NCBI GenBank assembly: GCA_902635985.1
Contig: CACPPZ010000015.1
Coordinates: 1-35,639, forward strand
DNA: 35,639 nucleotides
Reading direction: 5' to 3'
DNA from: Paracoccaceae bacterium
GTDB lineage: Bacteria; Pseudomonadota; Alphaproteobacteria; Rhodobacterales; Rhodobacteraceae
Program-made: the position numbers and the translations under genes
Notes under the pieces: generated by a model
What the model saw: the letters and a program-made list of their open reading frames with translations, nothing else
Told to the model about the DNA's origin: nothing
Databases searched by the model: none
Shown: one piece after another, positions 27,626 through 35,639 of the stretch
How the letters are laid out: each line of letters starts with the position of its first letter
Position numbering within the stretch: the stretch's first letter is position 1

Positions 27626-29104
27626 TCAAACACTTAAACAAACATATTTCATTTCCATGAACTCATCTATGCCATAGTGACTGCCTTCACGGCCTAGTCC
27701 CGACTGTTTAACGCCTCCGAAGGGTGCCAATTCTGTAGAGATTATACCGGTATTTACTCCTACAATGCCATATTCCAAAGCTTCAGCCACCTCATACACG
27801 CGGCTCAAGTCTTTTGCGTAAAAATATGAAGCCAGCCCAAATATTGTATCATTGGCTAATTCTATAACCTCTTTAACCGTTGAAAATTCAAACAGTGGAG
27901 CAAGTGGCCCAAAGGTCTCTTCGGTGGCTACTCTCATATTTTTTTTCACGCCGGTTAAAATAGTTGGATTAATAAAGTTTCCATCTGCCTCGCTATCATT
28001 TCCACAATAGACAGTTTCAGCACCTTTCGATATTGCGTCTTCTATATGTGAATTTACTTTTTTAACTGCATTAAAATCAATTAGCGGTCCTAATGCGGTT
28101 TTAGGGTCAAAACCGTCACCCACTTTCAGTTTAGAAACTGCAATCTTTAACTTTGCCGCAAACTCTTTATATACACCGGTTTGTACGTAAATCCGATTTG
28201 CGCAAACACATGTTTGGCCATTATTGCGGAACTTACACATGATTGCACCCTCAACGGCAGCATCCAAGTCGGCATCGTCAAAAACAATAAATGGGGCATT
28301 ACCACCTAACTCCATGGAACATTTTAAAACATTATTTGCGGCCTGGCCTAATAAAATGCGACCCACTTCTGTCGAGCCTGTGAAAGTGAGTTTCCGAACC
28401 TTCTCATTTTCACAGAATTCTTTCCCTGTGCCTGATGAGTCGGTGGATGGCAAAATTGAAAGAATACCCTTCGGCAGTTCGGCTCTTTCGGCCAAGACCC
28501 CTAATGCTAGAGCCGAAAGAGGGGTCTCTGATGCTGGCCGGGCGACAAACGCGCATCCTGCAGCTAGTGCGGGACCTGCTTTCCGTGTAATCATTGCATT
28601 AGGGAAATTCCAAGGAGTAATTGATGCTGCTACGCCAATTGGCTGCTTAAGAACCATAATGCGTTTATCTATTTGATGCCCAGGGATTAATTCTCCATAA
28701 ACTCTTTTGGCTTCTTCTGCGAAAAATTCTATAAAAGAAGCGCCGTATGCAATTTCACCCATAGACTCAGTTAATGGCTTACCTTGCTCCGCAGTTAAAA
28801 TTTTAGCGAGATCTTCGCAATTTTCCATCATTAGATCAAACCAACGCCTCAGGATAGTAGCTCTTTCCTTACCAGTTCTTCTGGCCCATTCTTTTTGCGC
28901 TTCGTAAGCAGTATCTATCGCCGCTGAGATTTGTTCGCGACTAAGGTTTGCTACCTTAGCAATAGTATCTCCTCTTGCTGGATTTATTACATCAAAAGTT
29001 TGGTTTTTATCTCCACTCACCCAGTTGCCTGCCAAGTACCCTTTTGTCTCTAGTAGAGAGGGATCACGTAACAAATTTGCAAGGTCTGTAGTTTTAGTAG
29101 ACAT
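27626..29104 (-). CDS. gabD: NAD(P)-dependent succinate-semialdehyde dehydrogenase-type aldehyde dehydrogenase
   Basis: A 492-residue aldehyde dehydrogenase. Catalytic residues are E265 (in MELGGNAPF) and C299 (in NNGQTCVCANRIYVQ); the cofactor segment is FTGSTEVGR (from residue 241). The NNGQTCVCANR form and the overall sequence resemble GabD, which oxidises succinate semialdehyde to succinate in GABA, putrescine or related catabolism. Glutarate semialdehyde is a possible substrate, which would matter given the lysine-related genes elsewhere in the window. The start is ATG 29104, with GGAG about eight bases upstream; the frame extends 11 codons further without support. It is divergent from the hydrolase gene across 75 bases. 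Confidence 0.88.
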   Translation of the reverse strand: MSTKTTDLANLLRDPSLLETKGYLAGNWVSGDKNQTFDVINPARGDTIAKVANLSREQISAAIDTAYEAQKEWARRTGKERATILRRWFDLMMENCEDLAKILTAEQGKPLTESMGEIAYGASFIEFFAEEAKRVYGELIPGHQIDKRIMVLKQPIGVAASITPWNFPNAMITRKAGPALAAGCAFVARPASETPLSALALGVLAERAELPKGILSILPSTDSSGTGKEFCENEKVRKLTFTGSTEVGRILLGQAANNVLKCSMELGGNAPFIVFDDADLDAAVEGAIMCKFRNNGQTCVCANRIYVQTGVYKEFAAKLKIAVSKLKVGDGFDPKTALGPLIDFNAVKKVNSHIEDAISKGAETVYCGNDSEADGNFINPTILTGVKKNMRVATEETFGPLAPLFEFSTVKEVIELANDTIFGLASYFYAKDLSRVYEVAEALEYGIVGVNTGIISTELAPFGGVKQSGLGREGSHYGIDEFMEMKYVCLSV

Positions 29105-29179
29105 TCGCTTTCTCCAATTAGATGTTATAAACAGCAATACAAGAGGTATTGTGTTTTTGTAATTATAGGAAGAAAAAAA

Positions 29180-29983
29180 TTGTCAGAAGTTGACTTAAGT
29201 GATGATTACGCAAATGCAAAATACATAAGTAACGCAAAATCTTTTCCAGAAAAATGGCAGCAGCAAGCTAATGACTTCAGAAATGAAAGAGCTTTGTTTT
29301 CCAATGTCGAGTTAGATATTCCGTATGGGCCTTCTGATCGAGAAAAAATGGATATTTTTTATCCAGAAAAAAAATCCATTGGCGTTTTTGTTTTTATACA
29401 TGGAGGTTATTGGAGGGCTTTTGATAAGTCGAGCTGGTCACATTTATCGTTAGGCGCATTGGATAATGGGTTTGCTGCGGTAATACCTAGCTATCGATTA
29501 TGTCCAGAGGTAAGCATTGCTCAAATAACATTAGATATCGCGCAATGTATCATTGAGCTAGCTCAAAGATTGAATGTGGGTCCTTTAGTCCTCGCAGGCC
29601 ACTCAGCTGGTGGGCATCTTGTGTCCAGAATGTTATGCGAAGATGTGTTACCTAAAAACGTTTCTGATCGTCTGGCGTGCGTTGCACCAATTTCGCCACT
29701 TGCTGACTTACAACCACTAATGTTTACAGATTTAAATTCAGATTTAAACCTATCAGTAGAATCTGCAATTTTGGAAAGCCCACTTTTTTATAAACCAATC
29801 GATGTAAATACAAGGGTTTGGGTGGGAGAAAATGAACGGCCCGCTTTCTTGCAACAAGCTGAAATGCTATCAAAAAAATGGCAATGCGAATTGATAATTC
29901 AGCCCAATGCCCATCACTTCGACATAATAGACGAGCTTTTAGATTCAAGATCAAAAATGTGTAAATATTTATTTCAAACTTAA
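29180..29983 (+). CDS. Alpha/beta hydrolase, kynurenine formamidase-like
   Basis: A 267-residue alpha/beta hydrolase. FIHGGYWRAFDKSSW (H74-G-G-x-W78) is the oxyanion-hole motif of arylformamidase-type enzymes, GHSAGG at 140-145 holds the nucleophile S142, and the region NAHHFDIIDEL (H245/H246) provides the catalytic histidine. VGENERPAF has glutamate (E217) near where the acid residue is expected. Kynurenine formamidase (tryptophan breakdown) is the best-known function of this group, but no other kynurenine gene is present. The start is TTG 29180, supported by AGGAAG seven bases upstream and the absence of a usable ATG. Divergent from the aldehyde dehydrogenase. Confidence 0.78.
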   Translation: MSEVDLSDDYANAKYISNAKSFPEKWQQQANDFRNERALFSNVELDIPYGPSDREKMDIFYPEKKSIGVFVFIHGGYWRAFDKSSWSHLSLGALDNGFAAVIPSYRLCPEVSIAQITLDIAQCIIELAQRLNVGPLVLAGHSAGGHLVSRMLCEDVLPKNVSDRLACVAPISPLADLQPLMFTDLNSDLNLSVESAILESPLFYKPIDVNTRVWVGENERPAFLQQAEMLSKKWQCELIIQPNAHHFDIIDELLDSRSKMCKYLFQT

Positions 29984-29998
29984 ATAAGTTAGCTCTTT

Positions 29999-30457
29999 TT
30001 AAATTATCAATTTTTTTTCCATAAAAAGAGAATAATTATTCTCAGTATAGTTAGCAAAGGCATCGCAATATTTGAAACCATGCTTTTTATATAAAGCCAG
30101 AGCGCTTTCTAGTAGCGTTCCTGTTTCCAACTTTACGACAGACACTGATTTTTTGTTCAGAGAGCCTATCATATGGGTTAAAATAGCATCTCCAATACTC
30201 TGACCTCGATAGTCTGGATCTACGAACATTGATTTAATTTCAGCATAATCATTAAAAAGTACAAATGCGCCACAGGCAACGTAGTTACTATTTTTATACT
30301 GTGCGGCAAAAAAATGTACCTTGTCATCCAAAAGACTTTCTAATTCTAGATAGCTATTAGCCTCATTTGGAAATAATTCATCCATTAACCTGTGACTTTT
30401 TCTCAAAAGTTCAATTATTTGCGGATGCCTAGGATCTGCATAGTCTATTTGATACAT
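29999..30457 (-). CDS. GNAT family N-acetyltransferase
   Basis: A 152-residue GCN5-related acetyltransferase. The acetyl-CoA pyrophosphate-binding motif A is in MFVDPDYRGQSIGDAIL (RGQSIG at 84-89), and the C-terminal ALYKKHGFKYCDAF is the usual motif B end. The N-terminal LRKSHRLMDELFPNEANSYL segment is seen in single-domain GNATs that acetylate small amines or amino acids, but the substrate is unknown. It ends 16 bases from the convergent hydrolase gene. The starting ATG at 30457 has no strong ribosome binding site. Confidence 0.85.
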   Translation of the reverse strand: MYQIDYADPRHPQIIELLRKSHRLMDELFPNEANSYLELESLLDDKVHFFAAQYKNSNYVACGAFVLFNDYAEIKSMFVDPDYRGQSIGDAILTHMIGSLNKKSVSVVKLETGTLLESALALYKKHGFKYCDAFANYTENNYSLFMEKKLII

Positions 30458-30615
30458 TATTTGTTTTCCAAACGGTATTTTCTGGTTTCACTGTTAGCTT
30501 ACACGATATGTACGATATATTGTGGATAATTGTTTATTTTCTTCCATATGCGGTATAGGATTGGTTGACTTAAACTTAATTGACCTTCATCCATTTAGAA
30601 ACAGAATCAAAAATC

Positions 30616-30627
30616 ATGGGTATATAA
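30616..30627 (+). other. Three-codon mini-ORF abutting the smc start
   Basis: ATG GGT ATA TAA at 30616-30627 is in frame with smc and is followed immediately by the TTG used as the smc start. Ribosomes that start at this ATG would stop next to the TTG. Neither start has a clear ribosome binding site. It may be chance, or it may limit or reinitiate translation of smc. Confidence 0.35.
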
Positions 30628-33600
30628 TTGCATTTCTCCAAACTGCGTTTGACAGGTTTTAAAAGCTTTGTAGATCAGACTGAATTAATTATTCAAGATG
30701 GATTGACAGGAATTGTAGGTCCAAATGGTTGCGGCAAGTCTAATCTCTTGGAAGCTATTCGCTGGGTGATGGGGGAAAATAGGCCGACAGCAATGCGTGG
30801 CGGGGGCATGGAAGATGTCATTTTTGCAGGAGCGGCAACGCGTTCTGCTAAAAATTTTGCTGAGGTATCCTTGATACTAGACAATAGCGAACGACTGGCT
30901 CCCAAAGCGTTCAATGATAATGATCTTATTGAGATTGCTCGACGGATTACCCGTGATATCGGCAGTGCATTTAAAGCTTCTGGCAAGGATATCCGTGCTC
31001 GCGATGTTCAAATGCTTTTCGCTGATGCTTCGACGGGTGCACATTCGCCTGCATTAGTCCGCCAAGGACAAATTGCTGAGCTGATTAATGCTAGACCTCA
31101 AAATAGGAGGCGGATTCTAGAGGAAGCTGCGGGGATATCTGGGCTTTACCAGCGCCGGCATGAGGCTGATTTAAAGCTTAAAGGCGCCGAGACCAATCTT
31201 GTAAGAGTTGATGACGTCTTGGAGCAACTCGCAACCCAACTGCATCAACTCTCACGTCAAGCAAAGCAAGCCACGCGATACCGCGAGATTATGCAGGAAT
31301 TAATCGAGGCAGAGGGTGTATTGCTTTATCGTCGTTGGAAAGAGGCTGATGAAACAAGGTTAAAATCTCAAAAAGAGTTACAGGACTATACAATTAAGGC
31401 TTCCAAAAGCGAGCACACTGTTAGAGAGCTTTCTTCCCGGCGCACCGCTGCTGAGGAAAAAATTCCTCCTTTGAGAGAAAAACAAGCTATTGCTTCTTCG
31501 TTACTTCAAAGGTTGGAAGTCGAACGAGATACGTTGAGCGCAAAAGAGGTCGATGCAAAAGGTAGAATAGAAACGATAAATACCCGTCTAAGCCAATTAA
31601 TTTTGGATTTGGATCGCGAAGCGGAATTAAATAGTGATGCAGTGGAAAAAATCAAAAGTCTTGAGTGGGAAGCAGGTCAATTGGAGAAAGCTTCTAATGG
31701 TCATGATACAAAACTAAAGAAAGCTGCAGAAGAGGCGCATGAAGCAGCGAATAATTTGCGAGATGAAGAAGCCAAACTTTCTCAAATAACAGAAGATGTG
31801 GCTCGTCTAGCCGCGCGCCATCAATCTGCAGAAAGGTATTCGCAAGAGATTGAGTTGTTAATTAGCAGGTATAAATCAGAGGCGCTGGCTGCTGAAGCAT
31901 CGAGATCAGAGGCTCTAAAAGCGCGAGAAAAAACGAAAAATGATTTAAGTCTGGCAGAAAAATCCTTTAAGGCGGCTGTGCTGCAAAGTAAGGATGCTGA
32001 CGAAAGTTTAATTAAAGCAGAAGAGACGAGAAATCAAACACAGGCGCTTGAAGTGGATTCTAGAGCTGCCTTGTCTTCTGCCGAAGGTGAAGCCAATGCC
32101 ATAAGTGCTGAAGTTTCTGCACTAGCGAAAATCCTAGAGCGGGATACTATGGAGGGGGGGCAGGTAATTGATAGACTTCAAGTAGAACACGGTTTTGAAA
32201 AAGCTCTCGGTGCAGCATTAGCTGATGATTTAAGATCGCCGCAAGTACAGGAAGATGGTCCATCAGGGTGGATCTCTCTAGACGAACTGCCAGTTGAGCA
32301 GGATTTACCTGCTGGCGTTACCCCATTAACCCATCACGTGTCCGTTCCAGAGGTTTTAAATCGGCGTATCTCCCAAATCGGTCTGGTTGAGTCAGATGAT
32401 GGACCCAAGTTGCAACGCTTGCTAAAACCTGGCCAAAGGCTTGTTTCGACAGAAGGTGATCTTTGGCGTTGGGACGGTTTTAGGGCGTGGTCGGAAGATG
32501 CACCCACCGCAACTTCATTGCGTTTAGAGCAATTGAATAGATTAGAGGAATTAAAGCAGCTTAACGAAAGAGCGAACGTGCAATTAGAGGCTGCAAAGGC
32601 AGCACATGAGACTTTGACAAAAAGACTTGCTGATGACACTCAAAGCGATAGGACTGCTAGAGATCGAATGAAAGACGCAGATAGCAACCTATCTGAAGCT
32701 CAAAGGTCCCAAAATCGAGCTGAGGCGGAGCTAAACCTAGCGGCAAATCTTCTTGAGACGTCATCTATGGCTCTTTCTCGACATAAAAAAGATCTTGAAG
32801 TTACTGAAGTACAAATGGTGGAGGCCAAAAAGGTATTAGATGAGCTTGCTAACCTAGAGGATGTAAAAGCCGAGGTTGAGGAAGCGAAAAATAGTGTTGA
32901 ATTGCACAGAGCATCAATGTTGTCGAAAAGAGCGCTACATGATGAGGTGCGCAGAGAAGGTGACGAGCGCACAAAAAGAATGCAAGAAGTTTCGAAGGAG
33001 CTTAGTGGCTGGAAGTATCGCTTAGAAACAGCGGAAAAACGTAATTCACAACTAGTTCAAAGGCAAGAAGAAAATCAAGAACAGTTGCAAGACGCTCTTG
33101 CCGAACCGGAAAAGTTATCCAGACGACGAGATGAAATTTTAGTATCCATAACGGATGCAACCAGAAACAAAATTGAAGCTCAAAATGATCTTCTAGAGGC
33201 CGAGAAAGTTTTGCGTAATTTTGTTGAAGAAGAGCGAGATGCTGAGCGTTTAGCATCAAGTCTGCGAGAATCCAGAGCACGCGCCGAAGCGATGAGTGAA
33301 GCGGCAGAAGAGAGTGTAAATAAAGCTGCTGAGCGTATCAGTGAAGAAATGCAAGTAAGTCCTGAGCAGCTATTGAAAAAGTTAGGCAAAGACCCAGAAA
33401 AATTACCAAATTCAGAAAAACTTGAGATTGAGGTTAACAGGCTGAAAAGGCAACGCGACTCACTTGGCGCTGTTAACTTGCGGGCTGAAGAAGATATGCA
33501 GGAAGTTCAATCTGAGCATGATGACTTAGAAAGTGAGAAAACAGACCTTATAGAAGCTATCAGATCACTCCGAAATGGTATAGCCTCGTTAAACCGAGAA

Positions 33601-34083
33601 GGTCGTGAAAGACTTTTAACCGCATTCGAGCAAGTCAACACTAATTTCTCAACACTATTTAAGCATTTATTTGGTGGGGGAGAGGCCAACTTGGTTATGG
33701 TCGAAAGTGAGGATCCTCTAGAAGCAGGGCTTGAAATTATGTGCCAGCCACCTGGAAAAAAGTTGTCCACTTTGTCACTTTTGTCTGGTGGAGAGCAAAC
33801 TTTAACAGCATTAGCCCTTATTTTTGCTGTTTTTTTGGCAAATCCAGCGCCAATCTGTGTTTTAGATGAAGTAGATGCCCCATTAGATGATGCAAATGTT
33901 TCACGGTTCTGTGATATGTTGGATGAAATGTGCCGTCGAACTGACACACGCTTCCTGATAATTACGCATCATGCAGTTACAATGGCGAGAATGGATCGGC
34001 TATTTGGTGTAACAATGCAGGAAAAGGGTGTAAGTCAGCTTGTTTCAGTTGATCTTAAAAAGGCTGAACAGCTTGTAGCTTAA
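30628..34083 (+). CDS. smc: Chromosome segregation ATPase SMC
   Basis: An 1151-residue structural-maintenance-of-chromosomes protein, which with ScpA and ScpB forms bacterial condensin. Walker A GPNGCGKS is at residues 31-38, followed by RWVMGENRPTAMRGGGMEDV, as in other alphaproteobacterial SMCs. A long coiled coil leads to the hinge at about 505-615 (with LVSTEGDLWRWDGF), then a second coiled coil, the ABC signature LSGGEQ at 1052-1057 and Walker B VLDEVD at 1078-1083. The start is TTG 30628: it matches the family start (MRF-type, here MHFSKLRLTGFKSF) and an in-frame TAA lies directly before it. scpA and scpB are not in the window. Confidence 0.96.
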   Translation: MHFSKLRLTGFKSFVDQTELIIQDGLTGIVGPNGCGKSNLLEAIRWVMGENRPTAMRGGGMEDVIFAGAATRSAKNFAEVSLILDNSERLAPKAFNDNDLIEIARRITRDIGSAFKASGKDIRARDVQMLFADASTGAHSPALVRQGQIAELINARPQNRRRILEEAAGISGLYQRRHEADLKLKGAETNLVRVDDVLEQLATQLHQLSRQAKQATRYREIMQELIEAEGVLLYRRWKEADETRLKSQKELQDYTIKASKSEHTVRELSSRRTAAEEKIPPLREKQAIASSLLQRLEVERDTLSAKEVDAKGRIETINTRLSQLILDLDREAELNSDAVEKIKSLEWEAGQLEKASNGHDTKLKKAAEEAHEAANNLRDEEAKLSQITEDVARLAARHQSAERYSQEIELLISRYKSEALAAEASRSEALKAREKTKNDLSLAEKSFKAAVLQSKDADESLIKAEETRNQTQALEVDSRAALSSAEGEANAISAEVSALAKILERDTMEGGQVIDRLQVEHGFEKALGAALADDLRSPQVQEDGPSGWISLDELPVEQDLPAGVTPLTHHVSVPEVLNRRISQIGLVESDDGPKLQRLLKPGQRLVSTEGDLWRWDGFRAWSEDAPTATSLRLEQLNRLEELKQLNERANVQLEAAKAAHETLTKRLADDTQSDRTARDRMKDADSNLSEAQRSQNRAEAELNLAANLLETSSMALSRHKKDLEVTEVQMVEAKKVLDELANLEDVKAEVEEAKNSVELHRASMLSKRALHDEVRREGDERTKRMQEVSKELSGWKYRLETAEKRNSQLVQRQEENQEQLQDALAEPEKLSRRRDEILVSITDATRNKIEAQNDLLEAEKVLRNFVEEERDAERLASSLRESRARAEAMSEAAEESVNKAAERISEEMQVSPEQLLKKLGKDPEKLPNSEKLEIEVNRLKRQRDSLGAVNLRAEEDMQEVQSEHDDLESEKTDLIEAIRSLRNGIASLNREGRERLLTAFEQVNTNFSTLFKHLFGGGEANLVMVESEDPLEAGLEIMCQPPGKKLSTLSLLSGGEQTLTALALIFAVFLANPAPICVLDEVDAPLDDANVSRFCDMLDEMCRRTDTRFLIITHHAVTMARMDRLFGVTMQEKGVSQLVSVDLKKAEQLVA

Positions 34084-34488
34084 TTAATCATGGGCACGGC
34101 GTTTCACTTTATGCATTCCAGTGAATTTCAGCGTTATCTGACTTGGGCACTGTTTAGTTTTTCCGATTCTGTTATCTACACGGTCCACGCATAACACCCA
34201 ATTTATCTCGCTTTTTTAAAGGTTTATATTTTTTTGATTTGGATATAAATGGGTATTCTGTTGCATTTGTGTCATACCGCTCGGGTTTTCAAAGTAGGCA
34301 CAGGACTCAATATCTAGTAAGTGGGTGTCTGAGTATGCGCAAATATAATGCTGTTTACAAAAATATTTATGGTTTAAACAGAATTCTACTGTTTTGAAGA
34401 TTTATGTCTTAGAGCAGAAATTTCTTGAGAAAATAAAATACTTGATTTTCCTTTTTTCCAGTACAAACTTTTGTTGTCAGGAGGTTTT
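34084..34488. other. 405-base gap downstream of smc without a supported gene
   Basis: The gap is AT-rich. A perfect 6-base-pair hairpin, TTCACT (34103-34108) with AGTGAA (34120-34125), lies 20 bases after the smc stop and could be a weak terminator. A 34-codon open frame (34090-34194) and a 20-codon one have no ribosome binding site or recognisable content. No tRNA cloverleaf or clear promoter was seen. The end carries the strong ribosome binding site CAGGAGG of the next gene. A small RNA cannot be excluded. Confidence 0.4.
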
Positions 34489-34833
34489 ATGACGACGTTT
34501 CTATCAAAAGAACTGCATGCCGACTTGACCAGAGCCCAAAAAGATAAAAAGTTGAAAAAAAGTAGGCTTAGGGTTGAGTTTAATGGAGCCCATGTTCCAG
34601 TATTGAAGCTTTGGGATAATGGTTTTTCTATGGATATTGAGCATGCTCCACAGTTGAGGGGATTGGTAGATATTTTCGATGGGTCTCGTCACTTATCTCA
34701 GTGTCTCATCATAGCATCAACAGAAGAAAATGGTGAAATTCATTTTGAATTTAAACGAAGTACTGATGTTACAGATACTCCAGCTCTAGATTTCGTACTA
34801 TCTAAAAATAAGCCCGTAGCGTTGCTAAATTAA
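34489..34833 (+). CDS. Conserved small protein of unknown function (Rhodobacterales-type)
   Basis: A soluble 114-residue protein without signal peptide or membrane helix. After a basic N-terminal helix (LTRAQKDKKLKKSRLRV) it appears beta-rich: VPVLKLWDNGFSMD, then LRGLVDIFDGSRHLSQCLII and EIHFEFKRST. I recall closely similar unannotated proteins in Rhodobacterales, all with the FDG/YDG-RHL-QCLI and FKRST segments, but know no function. The compact beta fold with an RLRV entry loosely recalls PilZ-like domains; the RxxxR and D/NxSxxG motifs are not clear, so I do not assign that. The start is ATG 34489, with AGGAGG upstream. It ends one base from the convergent aminotransferase gene. Confidence 0.8.
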   Translation: MTTFLSKELHADLTRAQKDKKLKKSRLRVEFNGAHVPVLKLWDNGFSMDIEHAPQLRGLVDIFDGSRHLSQCLIIASTEENGEIHFEFKRSTDVTDTPALDFVLSKNKPVALLN

Positions 34834-34834
34834 C

Positions 34835-35639
34835 TCATTGAAGATCTGAGAATGCTTCTTCTAATCGTTTAGTTGCTTCAACAACCAACGTTCGCGGCGT
34901 GGCTAAATTGAAGCGTAAAAAATTTTCACCACCGGCTCCAAAAGTGCTTCCATGATTTACTGCAATATTAGCTTTTTCTTGAACCCTGTAGATAAATTCC
35001 TTTTCCTCCATTCCAGTACCAGAAAAATCAACCCAAGCTAAGTATGTTCCTTCCAGCGGCATAGACTTTAGGCCGGGGATCGCATCAATTGCTCTATCAA
35101 AAAGATTGCGATTGCCGTCGATGTATTTAATAAGCTCATCGAGCCACTTGGCCCCCTCTGATGAATATGCCGTTGTTGCCATAAATAAACCAAAGCTATT
35201 TGGGCTGATCCCAAGGGCTGTAATTCTTTTTGAAAATTTTTCTTGTAAGCTTGGATTGGAAATAATCACATTTCCGGTATGAGCGCCTGCAATATTGAAA
35301 GTTTTTGTTGTGGCAGTCATCATTACTAAACGATCGCAAACTTCTGGCTCGGCAATCGGCATTACAGTGTGGTTTTTGTTTGGATAGACCAGATCGTGAT
35401 GGATTTCGTCGGATACTAATATTAGATCGTGTTTCATTGCAAATTTAGCGACTTCTTTTAATTCTTTTCTTGTCCATACACGTCCACCGGGGTTGTGTGG
35501 AGAGCTTAAAATAATCATCTTTTCATCACCTGAAAGTTTTCTTTCATATGCGTTAAAGTCAAATTGGTATTGGTTATCGATTAATTTAAGTTGGCACTCT
35601 ACAACTTTTCTTTCGGAGGCCTCGATTATGTTAGAAAAC
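34835..35639 (-). CDS. MalY/PatB-type PLP-dependent aminotransferase/C-S lyase, C-terminal part (cut by window end)
   Basis: The last 267 residues of a fold-type I PLP enzyme; the N-terminus lies beyond the window, and the frame is open through 35639. ILSSPHNPGGRVW, LVSDEIHHDL and TATTKTFNIAGAH (PLP lysine) are motifs of the MalY/PatB group, and FLRFNLATPR carries the carboxylate-binding arginine. Members act as cystathionine beta-lyases or other C-S lyases, or as class II-like aminotransferases; the sequence alone does not separate these. The methionine at 35518 is internal, since homologous-looking sequence continues upstream of it. Confidence 0.9.
   Translation of the reverse strand, partial: FSNIIEASERKVVECQLKLIDNQYQFDFNAYERKLSGDEKMIILSSPHNPGGRVWTRKELKEVAKFAMKHDLILVSDEIHHDLVYPNKNHTVMPIAEPEVCDRLVMMTATTKTFNIAGAHTGNVIISNPSLQEKFSKRITALGISPNSFGLFMATTAYSSEGAKWLDELIKYIDGNRNLFDRAIDAIPGLKSMPLEGTYLAWVDFSGTGMEEKEFIYRVQEKANIAVNHGSTFGAGGENFLRFNLATPRTLVVEATKRLEEAFSDLQ

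Noticed and set aside
28224-28676. 150-codon open frame opposite the aldehyde dehydrogenase
   Set aside because: Antisense to a strongly conserved catalytic region; no start signal or domain.
33507-33947. 146-codon open frame opposite the end of smc
   Set aside because: Antisense to the conserved SMC head domain, serine/lysine-rich shadow translation without ribosome binding site.
34090-34194. 34-codon open frame directly after smc
   Set aside because: No ribosome binding site, no recognisable sequence and overlap with a hairpin; not supportable as a gene.

Overview
The window looks like a low-GC alphaproteobacterium, most probably a marine member of the Rhodobacterales (Roseobacter-type). 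The signs are: a DUF2125 periplasmic protein; a pmbA-cysQ pair; an ECF11-type sigma factor with its ChrR zinc anti-sigma factor; an SMC whose hinge has the alphaproteobacterial form; a small conserved protein I associate with Rhodobacterales; and a dimethylglycine-dehydrogenase/MttB-family pair typical of marine methylated-amine users. No mobile element, phage gene, tRNA, rRNA or CRISPR array is visible, and this reads as ordinary chromosomal backbone. Taxonomy is inferred from gene content, not from a marker search.

Layout. 1-81: 5' end of an SDR gene (minus). 177-3874 (plus): DUF2125 protein, pmbA, cysQ. 3863-5115 (minus): chrR and rpoE. 5265-9277 (plus): four overlapping genes (flavoprotein, DUF1365, MFS carrier, SDR) behind a good ECF11-type promoter. 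9302-12181 (minus): a pair of saccharopine-dehydrogenase-family genes (LYS9-like and LYS1-like) and a histidine-phosphatase-fold protein. 12302-18841 (minus): the rod-shape operon mreB-mreC-mreD-mrdA-rodA, with a 2-hydroxyacid dehydrogenase coupled to its end. 19129-23229 (plus): FAD/GcvT-domain dehydrogenase and MttB-family methyltransferase. 23308-27536 (minus): truB, a DUF1643 gene, rpsO and pnp. 27626-29104 (minus): succinate-semialdehyde-type aldehyde dehydrogenase, divergent from a kynurenine-formamidase-like hydrolase (29180-29983). 29999-30457 (minus): GNAT acetyltransferase. 30628-34083 (plus): smc. 34489-34833 (plus): conserved small protein. 34835-35639 (minus): MalY/PatB-type PLP enzyme, cut by the window end.

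How the genes work together. The sigma/anti-sigma pair and the divergent four-gene operon look like one envelope or singlet-oxygen stress module. Related operons usually also carry a cyclopropane-fatty-acid-synthase-type methyltransferase, which is missing here. The dehydrogenase/MttB pair suggests stepwise demethylation of glycine betaine or a related amine, feeding one-carbon units to tetrahydrofolate. The mre/mrd genes build the elongation machinery of the wall. truB-rpsO-pnp is the classical RNA-modification/ribosome/RNA-decay cluster.

Several starts were moved from the longest open frame on ribosome-binding-site and family-length evidence. Four genes (cysQ, rpsO, the hydrolase and smc) appear to start with TTG. 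I found no clearly unprecedented system. The best leads are the reduced ECF11 stress operon, the MttB/dehydrogenase pair, the lysine-saccharopine pair next to a phosphatase-fold protein lacking its second histidine, and the mini-ORF abutting the smc start.
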